The notes beneath the pieces were generated by a model. It saw nothing but the letters and a program-made list of their open reading frames with translations. It was not told the origin of the DNA and did not search any database. Source: an uncultured cyanobacterium (GTDB taxonomy: Bacteria > Cyanobacteriota > Cyanobacteriia > Cyanobacteriales > Geitlerinemataceae). From it: a DNA stretch of 50,991 bases. The DNA is taken from positions 1-50,991 of the forward strand of contig CALCCD010000121.1 of NCBI GenBank assembly GCA_937899645.1. The letters are read 5' to 3'. The translations under genes were made by a program, and so were the position numbers. Below, piece by piece: positions 1-8,395 of this stretch (position 1 is its first letter; each line of letters starts with the position of its first letter).

Positions 1-37
1 CGAGGTTCCCGTACCTTACCGAAAAGCCATAACCTAG

Positions 38-805
38 CTCTATCCACCAACGCCCCAAAATCTTCTCGAAATCGTCGAGCTGCTACGTTCGGGCTACGCC
101 GAGATGCCGCCCGCGATCGAAGCTCGCCTCGACGAGCTGGAGCTGGACTATATCGAGGAAGACCTCCCGAAAACCCTCGCATCGATGCAGGTCGGCTCCG
201 ATCGCATCAGCGAAATCGTCACCTCTCTGCGCAACTTTTCCCGCATCGATGAAGCGGAGATTAAACCGGTCGATATTCACACCGGAATCGACAGCACGCT
301 GCTGCTGTTGCAAAACCGCCTCAAACCCCAAGCGAAATCGCCGGGCATCAAGATCGTTAAGGAGTATGGCGATCTGCCTGAGGTCGAATGCCACGCCAGC
401 CAGCTCAACCAGGTTTTTATGAACCTGCTGGCCAATGCGATCGATGCGCTGGACGAACAGATCGCCGAGCGCAGCACCGAAGACCTCAAAAACTGTCCGC
501 CGACGATCGAGATTTGCAGCGTCCTCAAAGACGCCAATACCGTCACCATCTCGATCGCCGACAACGGCCCCGGCATCCCTCCAGAACTAAGTGCCAAGCT
601 TTTCGATCCGTTCTTTACAACCAAACCTGTCGGCAAAGGCACCGGACTCGGTCTGTCAATCAGCCAGAAGATCGTCGGTGAGAACCACGGGGGCACGCTA
701 TCGTGCAGTACCCCCGGCAGCGAAGGCACGGAATTTATCATCGAGCTACCGTTGCACGCGACCCCAAAGCGAGCTAGAGAATTCGCACCAGAATCGCCAA
801 AGTGA
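38..805 (+). CDS. sensor histidine kinase, C-terminal part (5' end missing or frame-broken)
   Basis: This is the ATP-binding half of a two-component sensor kinase, which would autophosphorylate and pass phosphate to a response regulator. It shows the dimerisation-helix tail (LRNFSRIDEAEIKPVDIH), the N box (NQVFMNLLANAIDAL), the G1 box (DNGPGIP), the F box (LFDPFFTTKP) and the G2 box (GKGTGLGLSI). The usual phospho-accepting His should lie roughly 50 residues further upstream, outside the window or lost. The frame is open from base 38 and the first ATG is at 104, but family-like sequence (QNLLEIVELL) begins before that ATG, so 104 is not the true start. An in-frame TAG at 35-37 closes the frame. 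The sensor domain and ligand cannot be seen. No partner regulator is adjacent. Confidence 0.8.
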   Translation, partial: LYPPTPQNLLEIVELLRSGYAEMPPAIEARLDELELDYIEEDLPKTLASMQVGSDRISEIVTSLRNFSRIDEAEIKPVDIHTGIDSTLLLLQNRLKPQAKSPGIKIVKEYGDLPEVECHASQLNQVFMNLLANAIDALDEQIAERSTEDLKNCPPTIEICSVLKDANTVTISIADNGPGIPPELSAKLFDPFFTTKPVGKGTGLGLSISQKIVGENHGGTLSCSTPGSEGTEFIIELPLHATPKRAREFAPESPK

Positions 806-1080
806 GACGCTCCGCCAGGTATTTCTTTACCTCAAGAAAAGCCGCAAGAAAAAACGCACGCGCCGCAGTCATTGCTGCCTCAGCTCGTGCGCGAACGCGT
901 GTAGCGTAGCCGTCTTGAAACTTTAATAACGCTTGCGACCGGCCATCGCTTTTAGGCGCGGGGATGTCATTCTCCAGCAGCCATTCTCGTTCCCTTTGGC
1001 CGATTGGATATGTCGTGTACAGCACGCCTATTGTCTTTGCTCGAAACTGGCGAAATCAGCTCGCAAGTGAAGATTGCTCC

Positions 1081-1479
1081 TCAGCCGCGTGCTTCCCGGT
1101 TGGCCTGCATGATGCCTTGCGCAAACGCTTTGGGGTCTTCGCTGCCCGTGGGGAAGATGACCAGCGGAATCGAGCTCGTGTGGATCACCAAGAAGCGCTG
1201 GCGAATCACGAAGCCCAAGATAATGAAGACGACGCCGATCAGGATGGCGAGCGTCACGACGCCCAGCCACACTAGCCACCAGGTGCAGCCGCGCCCCGTC
1301 TCGACGGATTCAACTTCTTCGATCGGGACGAGCGCCTCGACCGTCTCGAGACCGAACAAGCGCTTTTGGTACACGCGAATCGTATCGCCGGAGAACTCGA
1401 TCGTACTCGAACCACCCGTCTTCACAACCGCATTACCGAAGGCCGATCCAGGGCTGCCGACAATTTTCAGATCGTGCAT
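1081..1479 (-). CDS. hypothetical membrane protein
   Basis: A 132-residue protein with a polar N-terminal half, a single strong hydrophobic stretch at about residues 67-92 (WWLVWLGVVTLAILIGVVF) and a polar C-terminal tail of about 40 residues. The soluble parts alternate short beta-like segments (IEFSGDTIRVYQKRLFG, FLVIHTSSIPLVIFPTG), as in small membrane-anchored PH-like proteins, but this is a resemblance only. I do not recognise the family. It stands alone between the kinase fragment and the PEP-CTERM gene. Confidence 0.6.
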   Translation of the reverse strand: MHDLKIVGSPGSAFGNAVVKTGGSSTIEFSGDTIRVYQKRLFGLETVEALVPIEEVESVETGRGCTWWLVWLGVVTLAILIGVVFIILGFVIRQRFLVIHTSSIPLVIFPTGSEDPKAFAQGIMQANREARG

Positions 1480-1916
1480 GGTGCGCGCATCCTGCCCGGC
1501 TACGGGCGTTTTCCAGAACTACCGGATACGATACCGGCCATTATTCTGAGGCATCGAAACTAGCGACTGCATTTTTTTATTTGTTTAGCTGACTTCACTC
1601 AGCGTCACAAGACATAAAATCGCACTTACAAAAACATACGATTGACCGCGCCTTTGGCTCTGCTGCAGTTCGATCGCCACATCAGCCTGCAAACCGACTC
1701 GAGCGGGCAGACATCTCCGTCAGCCGCCGATCGCCGACCGGGGCTCGATAAAAAGTATTCGCAAAAGCGTCGGAACCGCCTGGCATGCCATCTTCTCAAT
1801 ATGCCGAGCCCACTCGCGCGGCCCAAGGCACGAAAAGCACGAGCCAGCGATGTAGCTCGCCTCGCCCCGTGCGCTTTGGAAATTGCTAGATCTGCGTACT
1901 GCCGCCAGCCGGAGGC
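1480..1916. other. gene-free interval, 437 bp
   Basis: No convincing gene. The part nearest 1560-1640 is AT-rich with a T-run (ttttttt) and could hold the promoter of the minus-strand gene ending at 1081. Short open frames here on both strands have composition typical of chance frames and no recognisable motif. Confidence 0.5.
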
Positions 1917-2654
1917 TTAGCGGCGCTTGCGAGCCGCCATCAGGCCGACCAGACCGAGCGCCAGTGCCGAAGCCGGTTCGGGCACTTCCGTCTCGCCGCC
2001 GCCACCTTCGCCTTCTACCAACTTAATTTGGTAAGCGAGGTTCGAGTTTTTGGGCTTGGTTTCACCCCAGGTCATCGTCGATTGGCCGGTCAGCGTGAAG
2101 TTTCCGACGATGTCTTTGATGTGCAGGTAGTCCGCGTCAGCATAGCCGCAGCCGACGCCATCGGAGCAGCTCGCGCTGGAAGTATCGCCGATCGCGCCGG
2201 ACATCGACTCATCGGTGAGGAAGAGGTTATCGACCACCATGCTCGTCCCATCTTTGCGAGCCGAAGTGCGGATGTAGATATCCGAGAAGTTTTCCTCGAA
2301 GATTTCAGTCTTGCTGAGGAGGATGCCATCAACAATGTAGGTCAGCGTGTTGGCATCGCTATCGAAAACGAGCGAGAAATCAACCGCTTCGCCACTGACC
2401 CATTGGTCGTAGTTCGCTTGCTCGCGGTTCGAGGCGCTGTTAGTGATGTCGTGGATGTTCAGCTCGTGGTCGCCGACGCGGCCAATGCGGCTCTCGGCTG
2501 CCCAGGGTACTTCGAGGCCGAGTGCGTCGAACTCAGTGCCGTTGTAGTGTCCGCCCACCGAAAAAGCATTGGCCTGCGGTGCGACTAAACCGGCGATCGC
2601 GCTCAGGCCGAGAGTGGTTGCGGCGATGGCGGCGGAAGAACGGTTGAAGATCAT
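1917..2654 (-). CDS. PEP-CTERM sorting domain protein, exported
   Basis: A 245-residue exported protein. It has an N-terminal signal peptide (hydrophobic AAIAATTLGLSAIAGLV, likely cleavage after PQANA) and a C-terminal PEP-CTERM tripartite signal: VPEPASA, a short hydrophobic helix (LALGLVGLMAA) and a basic end (RKRR). Such tails are recognised by exosortase, which anchors or processes proteins at the cell surface, usually alongside exopolysaccharide. The central region looks like an all-beta lectin-like or 'choice-of-anchor' domain: it repeats polar beta segments, and one Cys pair (CSDGVGC) may form a disulfide. No exosortase gene is in the window. The precise function is unknown. Confidence 0.88.
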   Translation of the reverse strand: MIFNRSSAAIAATTLGLSAIAGLVAPQANAFSVGGHYNGTEFDALGLEVPWAAESRIGRVGDHELNIHDITNSASNREQANYDQWVSGEAVDFSLVFDSDANTLTYIVDGILLSKTEIFEENFSDIYIRTSARKDGTSMVVDNLFLTDESMSGAIGDTSSASCSDGVGCGYADADYLHIKDIVGNFTLTGQSTMTWGETKPKNSNLAYQIKLVEGEGGGGETEVPEPASALALGLVGLMAARKRR

Positions 2655-3435
2655 GACGATTGCTGCTCTCTCTTCTTATCTCACTTTTGACAGTAGCGAG
2701 TTGTGGGTGGGGCCGCCTCGATCGATCGACCGGATTCACACAATCTTCATCGTATGCGGAGCTTTTGTGAAGCCAACGTAAACGGCTCGGGAGAAACGCC
2801 ATGCTGAAGTGCCGTTCGCAATGGGAAACCACCCACAGTTCGTCACCGCGCGATCGCGGACAACCGAGTAAATACACCTAAGCAAAAACCCCCGCTTTTT
2901 ACAGCCAAGGGCGTCGTCTCGTACCAACTTTTACGAGCTAGAGGACGCGAACAAACTGCCTTAACAAATATCGAGCGACTGTTGTTCTTCGCGTGGCGCA
3001 CGGTTTATTAACGCAGGTTAAGGAATGCTTTGTTTCTTGCAGTATTTTGGAACTTTTTCAAGTGTAGTGCGACTGTAATTATAGGGACTCGGCTCTGCAA
3101 CAGAACTGCTTGCAAGAGCGGAAACGCATGAGATTGCGATGCTTTCAGGAATTCTCAGGATCTTTTCTGGTTCTAGAAAAGCGAGAGTTAACGAGGTCGG
3201 CGTCGTGCCGTCTTGACTGACTCGAGTTCGCCGAGCTGTCGCGCCGAAAAGTTTTGTTTGTGATCTCGATCGCGTCGAGAGACATAGCAATATCACGTAG
3301 GCTGCACGCCTCGATCGCGATAACCGAACGAGCGAGTCACTGAGGTTCTATTGCGATTGCGGGATACTACAGATCGGTAGAGCAAAAGAGATATCAGAGA
3401 CCGAGTCGCCAGCACAACAGGGGAGATTAGCCACC
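2655..3435. other. gene-free interval, 781 bp
   Basis: Long divergent intergenic region between the PEP-CTERM gene (minus) and the exported protein at 3436 (plus). It should hold both promoters. Open frames here are short and lack family features. I see no RNA gene, no repeat and no pseudogene that I can name. Confidence 0.5.
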
Positions 3436-3930
3436 ATGAAAAACCAATTTATCGCAACTGTTTCCCGTCTCCTCAACGGCACTCGCTCGGCTTTCCTGTC
3501 AGTCTCGACGCTCGCTCTGGTCGGCCTGTCGGTGACCGCCGCAGTTAATGCCGAAGAACTGACGCAGGACGGTCTTTACGTTCGCGGCTCCCACCCGGAC
3601 GCCGACATTCTGGGCGAGTCTTACATGGTCTTCACCGTGCAGAACGGCAGCGTCGTTGGCGGCTTCTATCAACTCCAATCGAGCTTCGACTGCTTCCACG
3701 GCTCGCTCGGTCGCGACCTGATGCCGCTGACGGTCATCGATAGCTACAGCGGCGAGTCCGTGCAGTACGCGATGAACCTATCGGAAGACACGATCGTCGC
3801 CAACACCAGCCAGTCTGCTGTCGTTCCCCGCGACCCGGTCGGCGCGTACCCCGTCGCCGATATCACTGAAGTTGCCCGTGGTGTGCTGGCCACTTGCCAA
3901 AACTCTCTCGAAGGCGCGAGCCAAATCTAG
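3436..3930 (+). CDS. small exported protein conserved in cyanobacteria
   Basis: A 164-residue protein with a long signal peptide (basic MKNQFIATVSRLLNGTR, hydrophobic core to about residue 36, likely cleavage at VNAEE). The mature part carries LYVRGSHPDADILGESYMVF, a segment around SFDCFHG and a C-terminal Cys (ATCQNS). The two Cys could form a disulfide after export. I recall similar single-domain exported proteins of unknown function in many cyanobacteria. The start is supported by a purine-rich GGGGAG about 12 bases upstream. A hairpin terminator follows 62 bases after the stop, so it appears monocistronic. Confidence 0.75.
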   Translation: MKNQFIATVSRLLNGTRSAFLSVSTLALVGLSVTAAVNAEELTQDGLYVRGSHPDADILGESYMVFTVQNGSVVGGFYQLQSSFDCFHGSLGRDLMPLTVIDSYSGESVQYAMNLSEDTIVANTSQSAVVPRDPVGAYPVADITEVARGVLATCQNSLEGASQI

Positions 3931-3991
3931 GACTGATTTTGGGCGCGGTTGCGCCTTTGGCACAGAACAACTCGCAAGCGTTTGCAGAATG

Positions 3992-4018
3992 GGAGACACG
4001 CCACGTGCCTCCTTTTTT
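3992..4018 (+). terminator. intrinsic terminator
   Basis: The stem pairs GGAG-A-CACG (3992-4000) with CGTG-C-CTCC (4004-4012) across a CCA loop, with one A/C mismatch, followed at once by six T (4013-4018). It would end transcription of the exported protein gene at 3436. Confidence 0.7.
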
Positions 4019-4379
4019 GTCGGCTTATGGTGGATGGTCTTCGATCGGAGTCGTATTACCGACGAAAACTTGACGTGCGGCGATCGGCCCTCTTGCCGCC
4101 AGGGGTTGCCGGAACGAATTCGAGGCCACTATTCGGACGGGCATTCCAGCAGGCATCTCCGACCAAAACTCGCCTCTGGCGGGTGCGGAACACCGCCCTT
4201 CTTCGCCCTCGAACCGCCACGGCACATCGATCCCAACCACGTTAAGATGTCTTGAAACGTCCAGCCCGTGCTGCCGTCTGTCGGTTGAGCCACAAGGTCG
4301 CGAAGCCTCAGGCCGAATTCCGGTGGGTCGAACTGTCGAACCTAACGCGACGCTGTCCATTGCGATTCTCAGAAGCGAA
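4019..4379. other. gene-free interval upstream of clpR
   Basis: About 360 bp with no supported gene. It must contain the promoter of the clpR-clpP operon. Chance open frames run through it on both strands without recognisable motifs. Confidence 0.45.
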
Positions 4380-5036
4380 ATGAAGTTACCGATTCAAGCT
4401 GTTCAGTCTCCCTACTATGGCGGTGGGGCGCAAAACCGGACGCCGCCGCCAGATTTGCCCTCAATGCTGCTCAAGGAGCGCATCGTCTACCTCGGTCTAC
4501 CGCTCGTGCCGCAAGTGACCGAGTTGATCGTCGCGCAACTACTCTTCCTGCAATACGACGATCCCGAGAAGCCCATCAAGATCTACATCAACTCAACTGG
4601 AACCTCGGACTACGGCGGCAACCCGGTCGGATTTGAGACCGAAGCATTCGCGGTCTGCGACACCTTGCGCTACATCAAGCCGCCGATCCACACGATTTGC
4701 CTCGGTACGGCAATGGGTACGGCGGCGATGCTGCTCGCGTCGGGTACGAAGGGCTGCCGCGCTAGCCTGCCCCACGCCAGCATCGTGCTCCAGCAACCGA
4801 AGAGCTTCGCCCAAGGTCAAGCGACGGATATTCAGATTCGCGCCAAGGAAGTGATCGCCAACAAAGAGACGATGCTTGACATTTTCTCGCGGGCGACGGG
4901 TCAGACGACCGAGAAGCTGACGAAGGATATGGATCGCCTGCTGTACATGACGCCGGAAGACGCTCTCGAGTACGGCATCATCGACAAAATCCTCACCAGC
5001 AGCAACATCCCCGATAAGACGCTGGCAACGGCTTAG
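4380..5036 (+). CDS. clpR: ClpR, catalytically inactive ClpP-like subunit
   Basis: ClpR is a degenerate ClpP paralogue that forms mixed rings with an active ClpP in the essential cyanobacterial and plastid Clp protease. The fold is complete, but the catalytic Ser context of ClpP (GLAASMGSF) is replaced by GTAMGTAAM and the catalytic His context (MIHQP) by VLQQP, so the triad is lost. It also carries the insertion TGTSDYGGNPVGFET typical of ClpR. The start at 4380 gives MKLPIQAVQSPYYGG, matching the usual ClpR N-terminus; an upstream in-frame ATG at 4323 would add 19 unrelated residues. The clpP gene follows 64 bases downstream on the same strand. Confidence 0.93.
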   Translation: MKLPIQAVQSPYYGGGAQNRTPPPDLPSMLLKERIVYLGLPLVPQVTELIVAQLLFLQYDDPEKPIKIYINSTGTSDYGGNPVGFETEAFAVCDTLRYIKPPIHTICLGTAMGTAAMLLASGTKGCRASLPHASIVLQQPKSFAQGQATDIQIRAKEVIANKETMLDIFSRATGQTTEKLTKDMDRLLYMTPEDALEYGIIDKILTSSNIPDKTLATA

Positions 5037-5100
5037 GCCAGTCAGACTGCAACGTAACTATCACTAACGGCCACCACAGGAGCCAAAGGAGACCTCAGCC

Positions 5101-5703
5101 ATGCCGATCGGAGTTCCAAAAGTCCCTTACCAGATGCCTGGGGACACCTACACCCAGTGGATCAACATCTACGATCGCCTCTACCGCGAGCGCATTATTT
5201 TCATCGGTCGCGAGATCGACGACGAGCTGGCGAACGAAGTGATCGCCATCATGCTTTATCTGGCCTCGGAAGACGCCGATAAGGACATCATGCTCTACAT
5301 CAATTCGCCCGGTGGCTCGGTCACGTCGGGTCTGGCGATTTACGACACGATGCAGCACATCAAAGCCGACGTGGTGACGATCTGCGTCGGTCTGGCCGCA
5401 TCGATGGGGTCGTTCCTGTTGGCGGCGGGTACGCCCGGTAAGCGTCTGGCGCTGCCCCACTCGCGGATTATGATTCACCAGCCGTCGGGCGGCACGCGCG
5501 GTCAGGCCAGCGATATTCAGATCGAAGCGAACGAGATCTTGCGGGTGCGTCGCCAGCTCAACCAGATCTATGCGGACAACACCGGCAAGGCGCTGGAGAA
5601 GATCGAGAAGGACATGGATCGCGACTACTTTATGTCGCCGGACGAGGCGCTGGAGTATGGTCTGGTCGATAAAGTCATCGAAGATCGCGACCTGAAGGCG
5701 TAG
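5101..5703 (+). CDS. clpP: ATP-dependent Clp protease proteolytic subunit
   Basis: The active serine protease subunit of the Clp complex, which degrades unfolded and tagged proteins handed over by a Clp ATPase. It is 200 residues, the normal length, with the triad visible as Ser101 (GLAASMGSF), His126 (MIHQPSGG) and Asp171 (EKDMDRD). The oxyanion-loop motif [10 protein letters not shown] is intact. A good Shine-Dalgarno (AAAGGAG) precedes the ATG. It lies 64 bases after clpR in the same direction. This is the conserved cyanobacterial operon (clpR with the ClpP3-type subunit), so the two products probably assemble in the same ring. Confidence 0.96.
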   Translation: MPIGVPKVPYQMPGDTYTQWINIYDRLYRERIIFIGREIDDELANEVIAIMLYLASEDADKDIMLYINSPGGSVTSGLAIYDTMQHIKADVVTICVGLAASMGSFLLAAGTPGKRLALPHSRIMIHQPSGGTRGQASDIQIEANEILRVRRQLNQIYADNTGKALEKIEKDMDRDYFMSPDEALEYGLVDKVIEDRDLKA

Positions 5704-5853
5704 CCTTTGAGCGAAGCCGCGCGATCGAAGCGGCTGTGACTCGAGTCCGTGGGAGCACTGCCGCTTCTGCGGACTTCGTTTTGTAAGCTAGTTTCAGCAC
5801 CTACTCGCTGTCCGATCGCAAGTCCGCCGCCGCCTACACAGAAACACGACCCC

Positions 5854-6684
5854 ATGAACGTCGGAGATTGCTACCGACTGCTCGAACTCGATCGCAGTGC
5901 CACACTCGCAGATATCAAAGCCTCGTACCGGCGGCTGGCGCGGGAATATCACCCCGACCTGAACGACTGCGACGGCGCGCACGATCGCTTTATCGAGCTG
6001 CAAGACGCCTACGAAAAGCTCTGCGCGATCGCGCCACTCGAACCGAGCGAGGTTGCCGAGATGGCCGAACGGCGTCGCGGAGCAGCTTGCGCAACCCAAC
6101 GGCCCGAAACCGCGCCGCCTCGGGCAACCTCGCCCCCGGAAGCCCCGCCTCAGTCGGAGGCGAGCGCCGAGCCGCTACCGGAACTCGATCGCCAGCTTAA
6201 ATACGACGCCTACGAGAAGCTGGGCACGCTGCTCTCGGAAGAACGCTTCCCGCGTGCTGTCGCCCTTGTTGAAGGCTTAGCCGAACGCTTACCAGGCGAC
6301 CCTGAGGTGCGCCAGTGGCAGGCTGTGACTTATCAGTGCTGCGGGCGCTACCACCTCGATCGCGATCGGCTCGCAAAAGCCCGCACCTACCTGACGAAGG
6401 CGTACCGCACCGACCCCCACAACCGCGAGCTGCTCGGCGTCGTTGCCCAAGATTTGCGTCGCCTCGAGCGGCTCTACCAGCAAAAGCGCCAGAAACAGGG
6501 CGGCGGGCGCACCGTGGCAATCCCCGACTTTTTTAAAACGAAGCACGATCCCGAGCATCCAACCGTGCGACCGACGCCCGCGAAACGGAAGCGATCGGGC
6601 AGAAAGTCCAAGTCCAGCGGCAAATCCGGCGGCAAGTCCGGCAGCAAGCGCGCGCCGCGCGGACTCTTTAGGCGCAAGAAGTAG
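5854..6684 (+). CDS. J-domain protein with a basic C-terminal tail
   Basis: A 276-residue DnaJ-type co-chaperone. The J domain occupies residues 1-65 with HPD at 33-35 (YHPDLN), which would stimulate an Hsp70 (DnaK) ATPase. There is no Gly/Phe region, no zinc finger and no DnaJ C-terminal domain, so it is a class III J protein. A Pro/Ala/Glu-rich linker is followed at about residues 110-215 by helices resembling TPR repeats (RFPRAVALVEGLAERLPGDP; RLAKARTYLTKAYRTDPHNR). The last 35 residues are almost all K, R, S and G and could contact nucleic acid, the ribosome or membrane. The ATG at 5854 is chosen because the J domain begins there; the frame extends upstream without homology. Confidence 0.87.
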   Translation: MNVGDCYRLLELDRSATLADIKASYRRLAREYHPDLNDCDGAHDRFIELQDAYEKLCAIAPLEPSEVAEMAERRRGAACATQRPETAPPRATSPPEAPPQSEASAEPLPELDRQLKYDAYEKLGTLLSEERFPRAVALVEGLAERLPGDPEVRQWQAVTYQCCGRYHLDRDRLAKARTYLTKAYRTDPHNRELLGVVAQDLRRLERLYQQKRQKQGGGRTVAIPDFFKTKHDPEHPTVRPTPAKRKRSGRKSKSSGKSGGKSGSKRAPRGLFRRKK

Positions 6685-6839
6685 TGTTGGCTGGTGCTTG
6701 CTCTGACCTTGCGCGAAAGCGAGCGATCGGGGCAGGATAAAACCGCAGGACGCGGGCGATGGCAGCGGAGGCTTCCCAGATGCCGACCGTACCTCCATCG
6801 ATCGCGCCCGTCTGACGATCTCACAACCTTGCCGAAACT

Positions 6840-7328
6840 ATGCTCGACCTCGCCGCCAAGAAAACGCTCCTTCGTAAAATTCCCCACGCTCTCTACGTTT
6901 GCGGCGTGCGAGACGCAGGCAGCACGGACTTTAACGGCTTCACGGCAAGCTGGGTGATGCAGGCTTCGTTCGAGCCGCCGCTGGTGGTCACCTGCGTCAA
7001 AAACGACAGTGGCTCCCACGCCATGATTCAAGACACCAGCGTCTTCGCACTCAGCTTCCTGGAGCTGGGACAAAAAGACATGGCCGCGAAGTTCTTCAAG
7101 CCCCAGCGCCGCGTCGCCGACAAGTTCGAGGACGTGGAGTCCTATCTCGGCGAGGAGACGAACTGCCCGATCGTCAAAGACTCGCTGGGCTACGTGGAGT
7201 GCAAAGTCGTTGGCACGGTCGCCCACGGCGACCACACGGTCTTCGTCGGCGAAGTGGTCGGCGCGGGCATCCACCGCGAAGGCGAGATCCTCGATCTGGC
7301 CAGCACCGGCTGGAACTACGGCGGTTAG
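6840..7328 (+). CDS. flavin reductase-like domain protein
   Basis: A 162-residue protein of the flavin reductase-like family (FMN-binding split barrel). It begins with a short helix and the typical strand-turn FNGFTASWVMQASFEPPLVV, where FMN is bound, and ends with a conserved strand and GEILDLASTGWNYGG. Family members reduce flavins with NAD(P)H or bind FMN as partners of a second enzyme. The substrate is not predictable. It is single-domain and lacks the diflavin partner domains found in cyanobacterial Flv proteins. The next gene (QueD-like) is 109 bases downstream in the same direction. Confidence 0.85.
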   Translation: MLDLAAKKTLLRKIPHALYVCGVRDAGSTDFNGFTASWVMQASFEPPLVVTCVKNDSGSHAMIQDTSVFALSFLELGQKDMAAKFFKPQRRVADKFEDVESYLGEETNCPIVKDSLGYVECKVVGTVAHGDHTVFVGEVVGAGIHREGEILDLASTGWNYGG

Positions 7329-7437
7329 GGTCAGCGAGAAGTCATCCCGGTGCGGCATGCGTTACCGTGAACGCGGTGGCTAAAAATTTCAGGGATGCCG
7401 CCCGACTCGCGCTCCGGTCGTTTCTTTCGCGATCGCT

Positions 7438-7827
7438 ATGCCTAAATGGACGCTCACGACGGAATTCACGTTCGATAGCGCGCATTCGATCCGCGATTAT
7501 GACGGCCCCTGCGGTCGCATTCACGGCCACACGTATCGGGTGCGCGTCACCGCCAGCTCGCGCAAGCTCAACTCGTCGGAATATTGTCCGCACGCGGTGA
7601 TGGTGGCGGACTTTCGGACGTTACGCTGGGCGAAGCGAGACTCGACCAAGGGCGGGCTCGACCACGGTTTTTTGAACGATTTGCTACCGGAAAAGTACGA
7701 GACGACGGCAGAGTGCATCGCTCAGTACATTTACGAGGAGACGGCGCGACGCGTTCCAGAGGGCGTGGAGCTGAAAGTAGCGGTGTCGGAGACGCCAAAT
7801 TCTTGGGTGGAGTACGAGCCGGATTGA
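7438..7827 (+). CDS. queD: 6-pyruvoyl tetrahydropterin synthase / QueD family
   Basis: A zinc enzyme of the PTPS/QueD family, 129 residues. The zinc-binding His residues are visible as His16 (FDSAHSI), His29 and His31 (GRIHGHTY), and the catalytic Cys is Cys25 (GPCGRIH). A conserved ADFRTLR segment and the C-terminal E of VSETPNSWVEY fit the family. In bacteria this fold usually makes 6-carboxytetrahydropterin from dihydroneopterin triphosphate for queuosine; in cyanobacteria it can also serve biopterin synthesis. No other queuosine gene is nearby, so the symbol is family-level only. Confidence 0.85.
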   Translation: MPKWTLTTEFTFDSAHSIRDYDGPCGRIHGHTYRVRVTASSRKLNSSEYCPHAVMVADFRTLRWAKRDSTKGGLDHGFLNDLLPEKYETTAECIAQYIYEETARRVPEGVELKVAVSETPNSWVEYEPD

Positions 7828-7894
7828 CCCAATGAGCGGGGACGTTTGCGCGATTTCTGTCTAGAGTGGCGGTAGAGATCTTTGGGGTGAAGCC

Positions 7895-8395
7895 ATGCTC
7901 GAATTTAGCTTGCCGGTGGAGCGCGTTGCGGATGGAGATACGCTAATCGTGGCCTGGAGCCATGAGGCGGTGGCGCAGGTGGAGCGGGAGTTCGATCGCC
8001 GGGTCGATCGCGATCCGTCGCGGGGGCTGGCGGTGCGGCTGTTCGCGCTCGATGCACCGGAGATGGGGCAAGAGCCCTGGGGGCAGAAGGTGAAAGACCG
8101 ACTGATCGAACTCGTAGAGCCCTACGATCGCGTGACGCTCCAGGTGCGCGACCTCGATCCGTATTCGCGGCTGGTGGCGGAGGTGTTCGTGGACGGGTTT
8201 TCGGTGAACGTGCAGCTAATCGCGGAGGGCTGGTGTTTGGCGTTTTTCCGCTGGCTGAAGGGGACGGATCGCTGGGAAGAGTTTGCGACGGCGCACGATC
8301 GGGCGAAGGAGCAGAAGCTGAATTTTTGGGGCGCGCCGGATTTTATGCCGCCGGGAGAGTGGCGGCAGCGGAATCGGGATTCTAAGCGCCGCTGA
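7895..8395 (+). CDS. thermonuclease-family (SNase-like) protein
   Basis: A 166-residue protein of the staphylococcal nuclease fold. It has the calcium/catalytic elements DGDT near residue 14, VRLFALDAPE and DPYSRLVAEV, followed by the conserved NVQLIAEGWCLAF strand. There is no signal peptide, so it probably acts in the cytoplasm, unlike secreted nucleases. Compared with the classical motif, GR(L)V is preserved but the aromatic D-R-Y-G is D-P-Y-S here, so activity is not certain. The 3' end overlaps the convergent sulfotransferase gene by 14 bases. Confidence 0.85.
   Translation: MLEFSLPVERVADGDTLIVAWSHEAVAQVEREFDRRVDRDPSRGLAVRLFALDAPEMGQEPWGQKVKDRLIELVEPYDRVTLQVRDLDPYSRLVAEVFVDGFSVNVQLIAEGWCLAFFRWLKGTDRWEEFATAHDRAKEQKLNFWGAPDFMPPGEWRQRNRDSKRR

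Noticed and set aside
774-1025. 83-codon minus-strand frame after the kinase
   Set aside because: Overlaps the kinase end and a repetitive GCGTGTAGCGTAGCC stretch; the composition looks non-coding and no start signal is present.
1626-1920. Short frames on both strands between the first membrane protein and the PEP-CTERM gene
   Set aside because: No motif, no ribosome site, and the two frames overlap each other.
3018-3296. 92-codon minus-strand frame
   Set aside because: Ser/Thr/Arg-rich chance composition; no start signal and no family feature.
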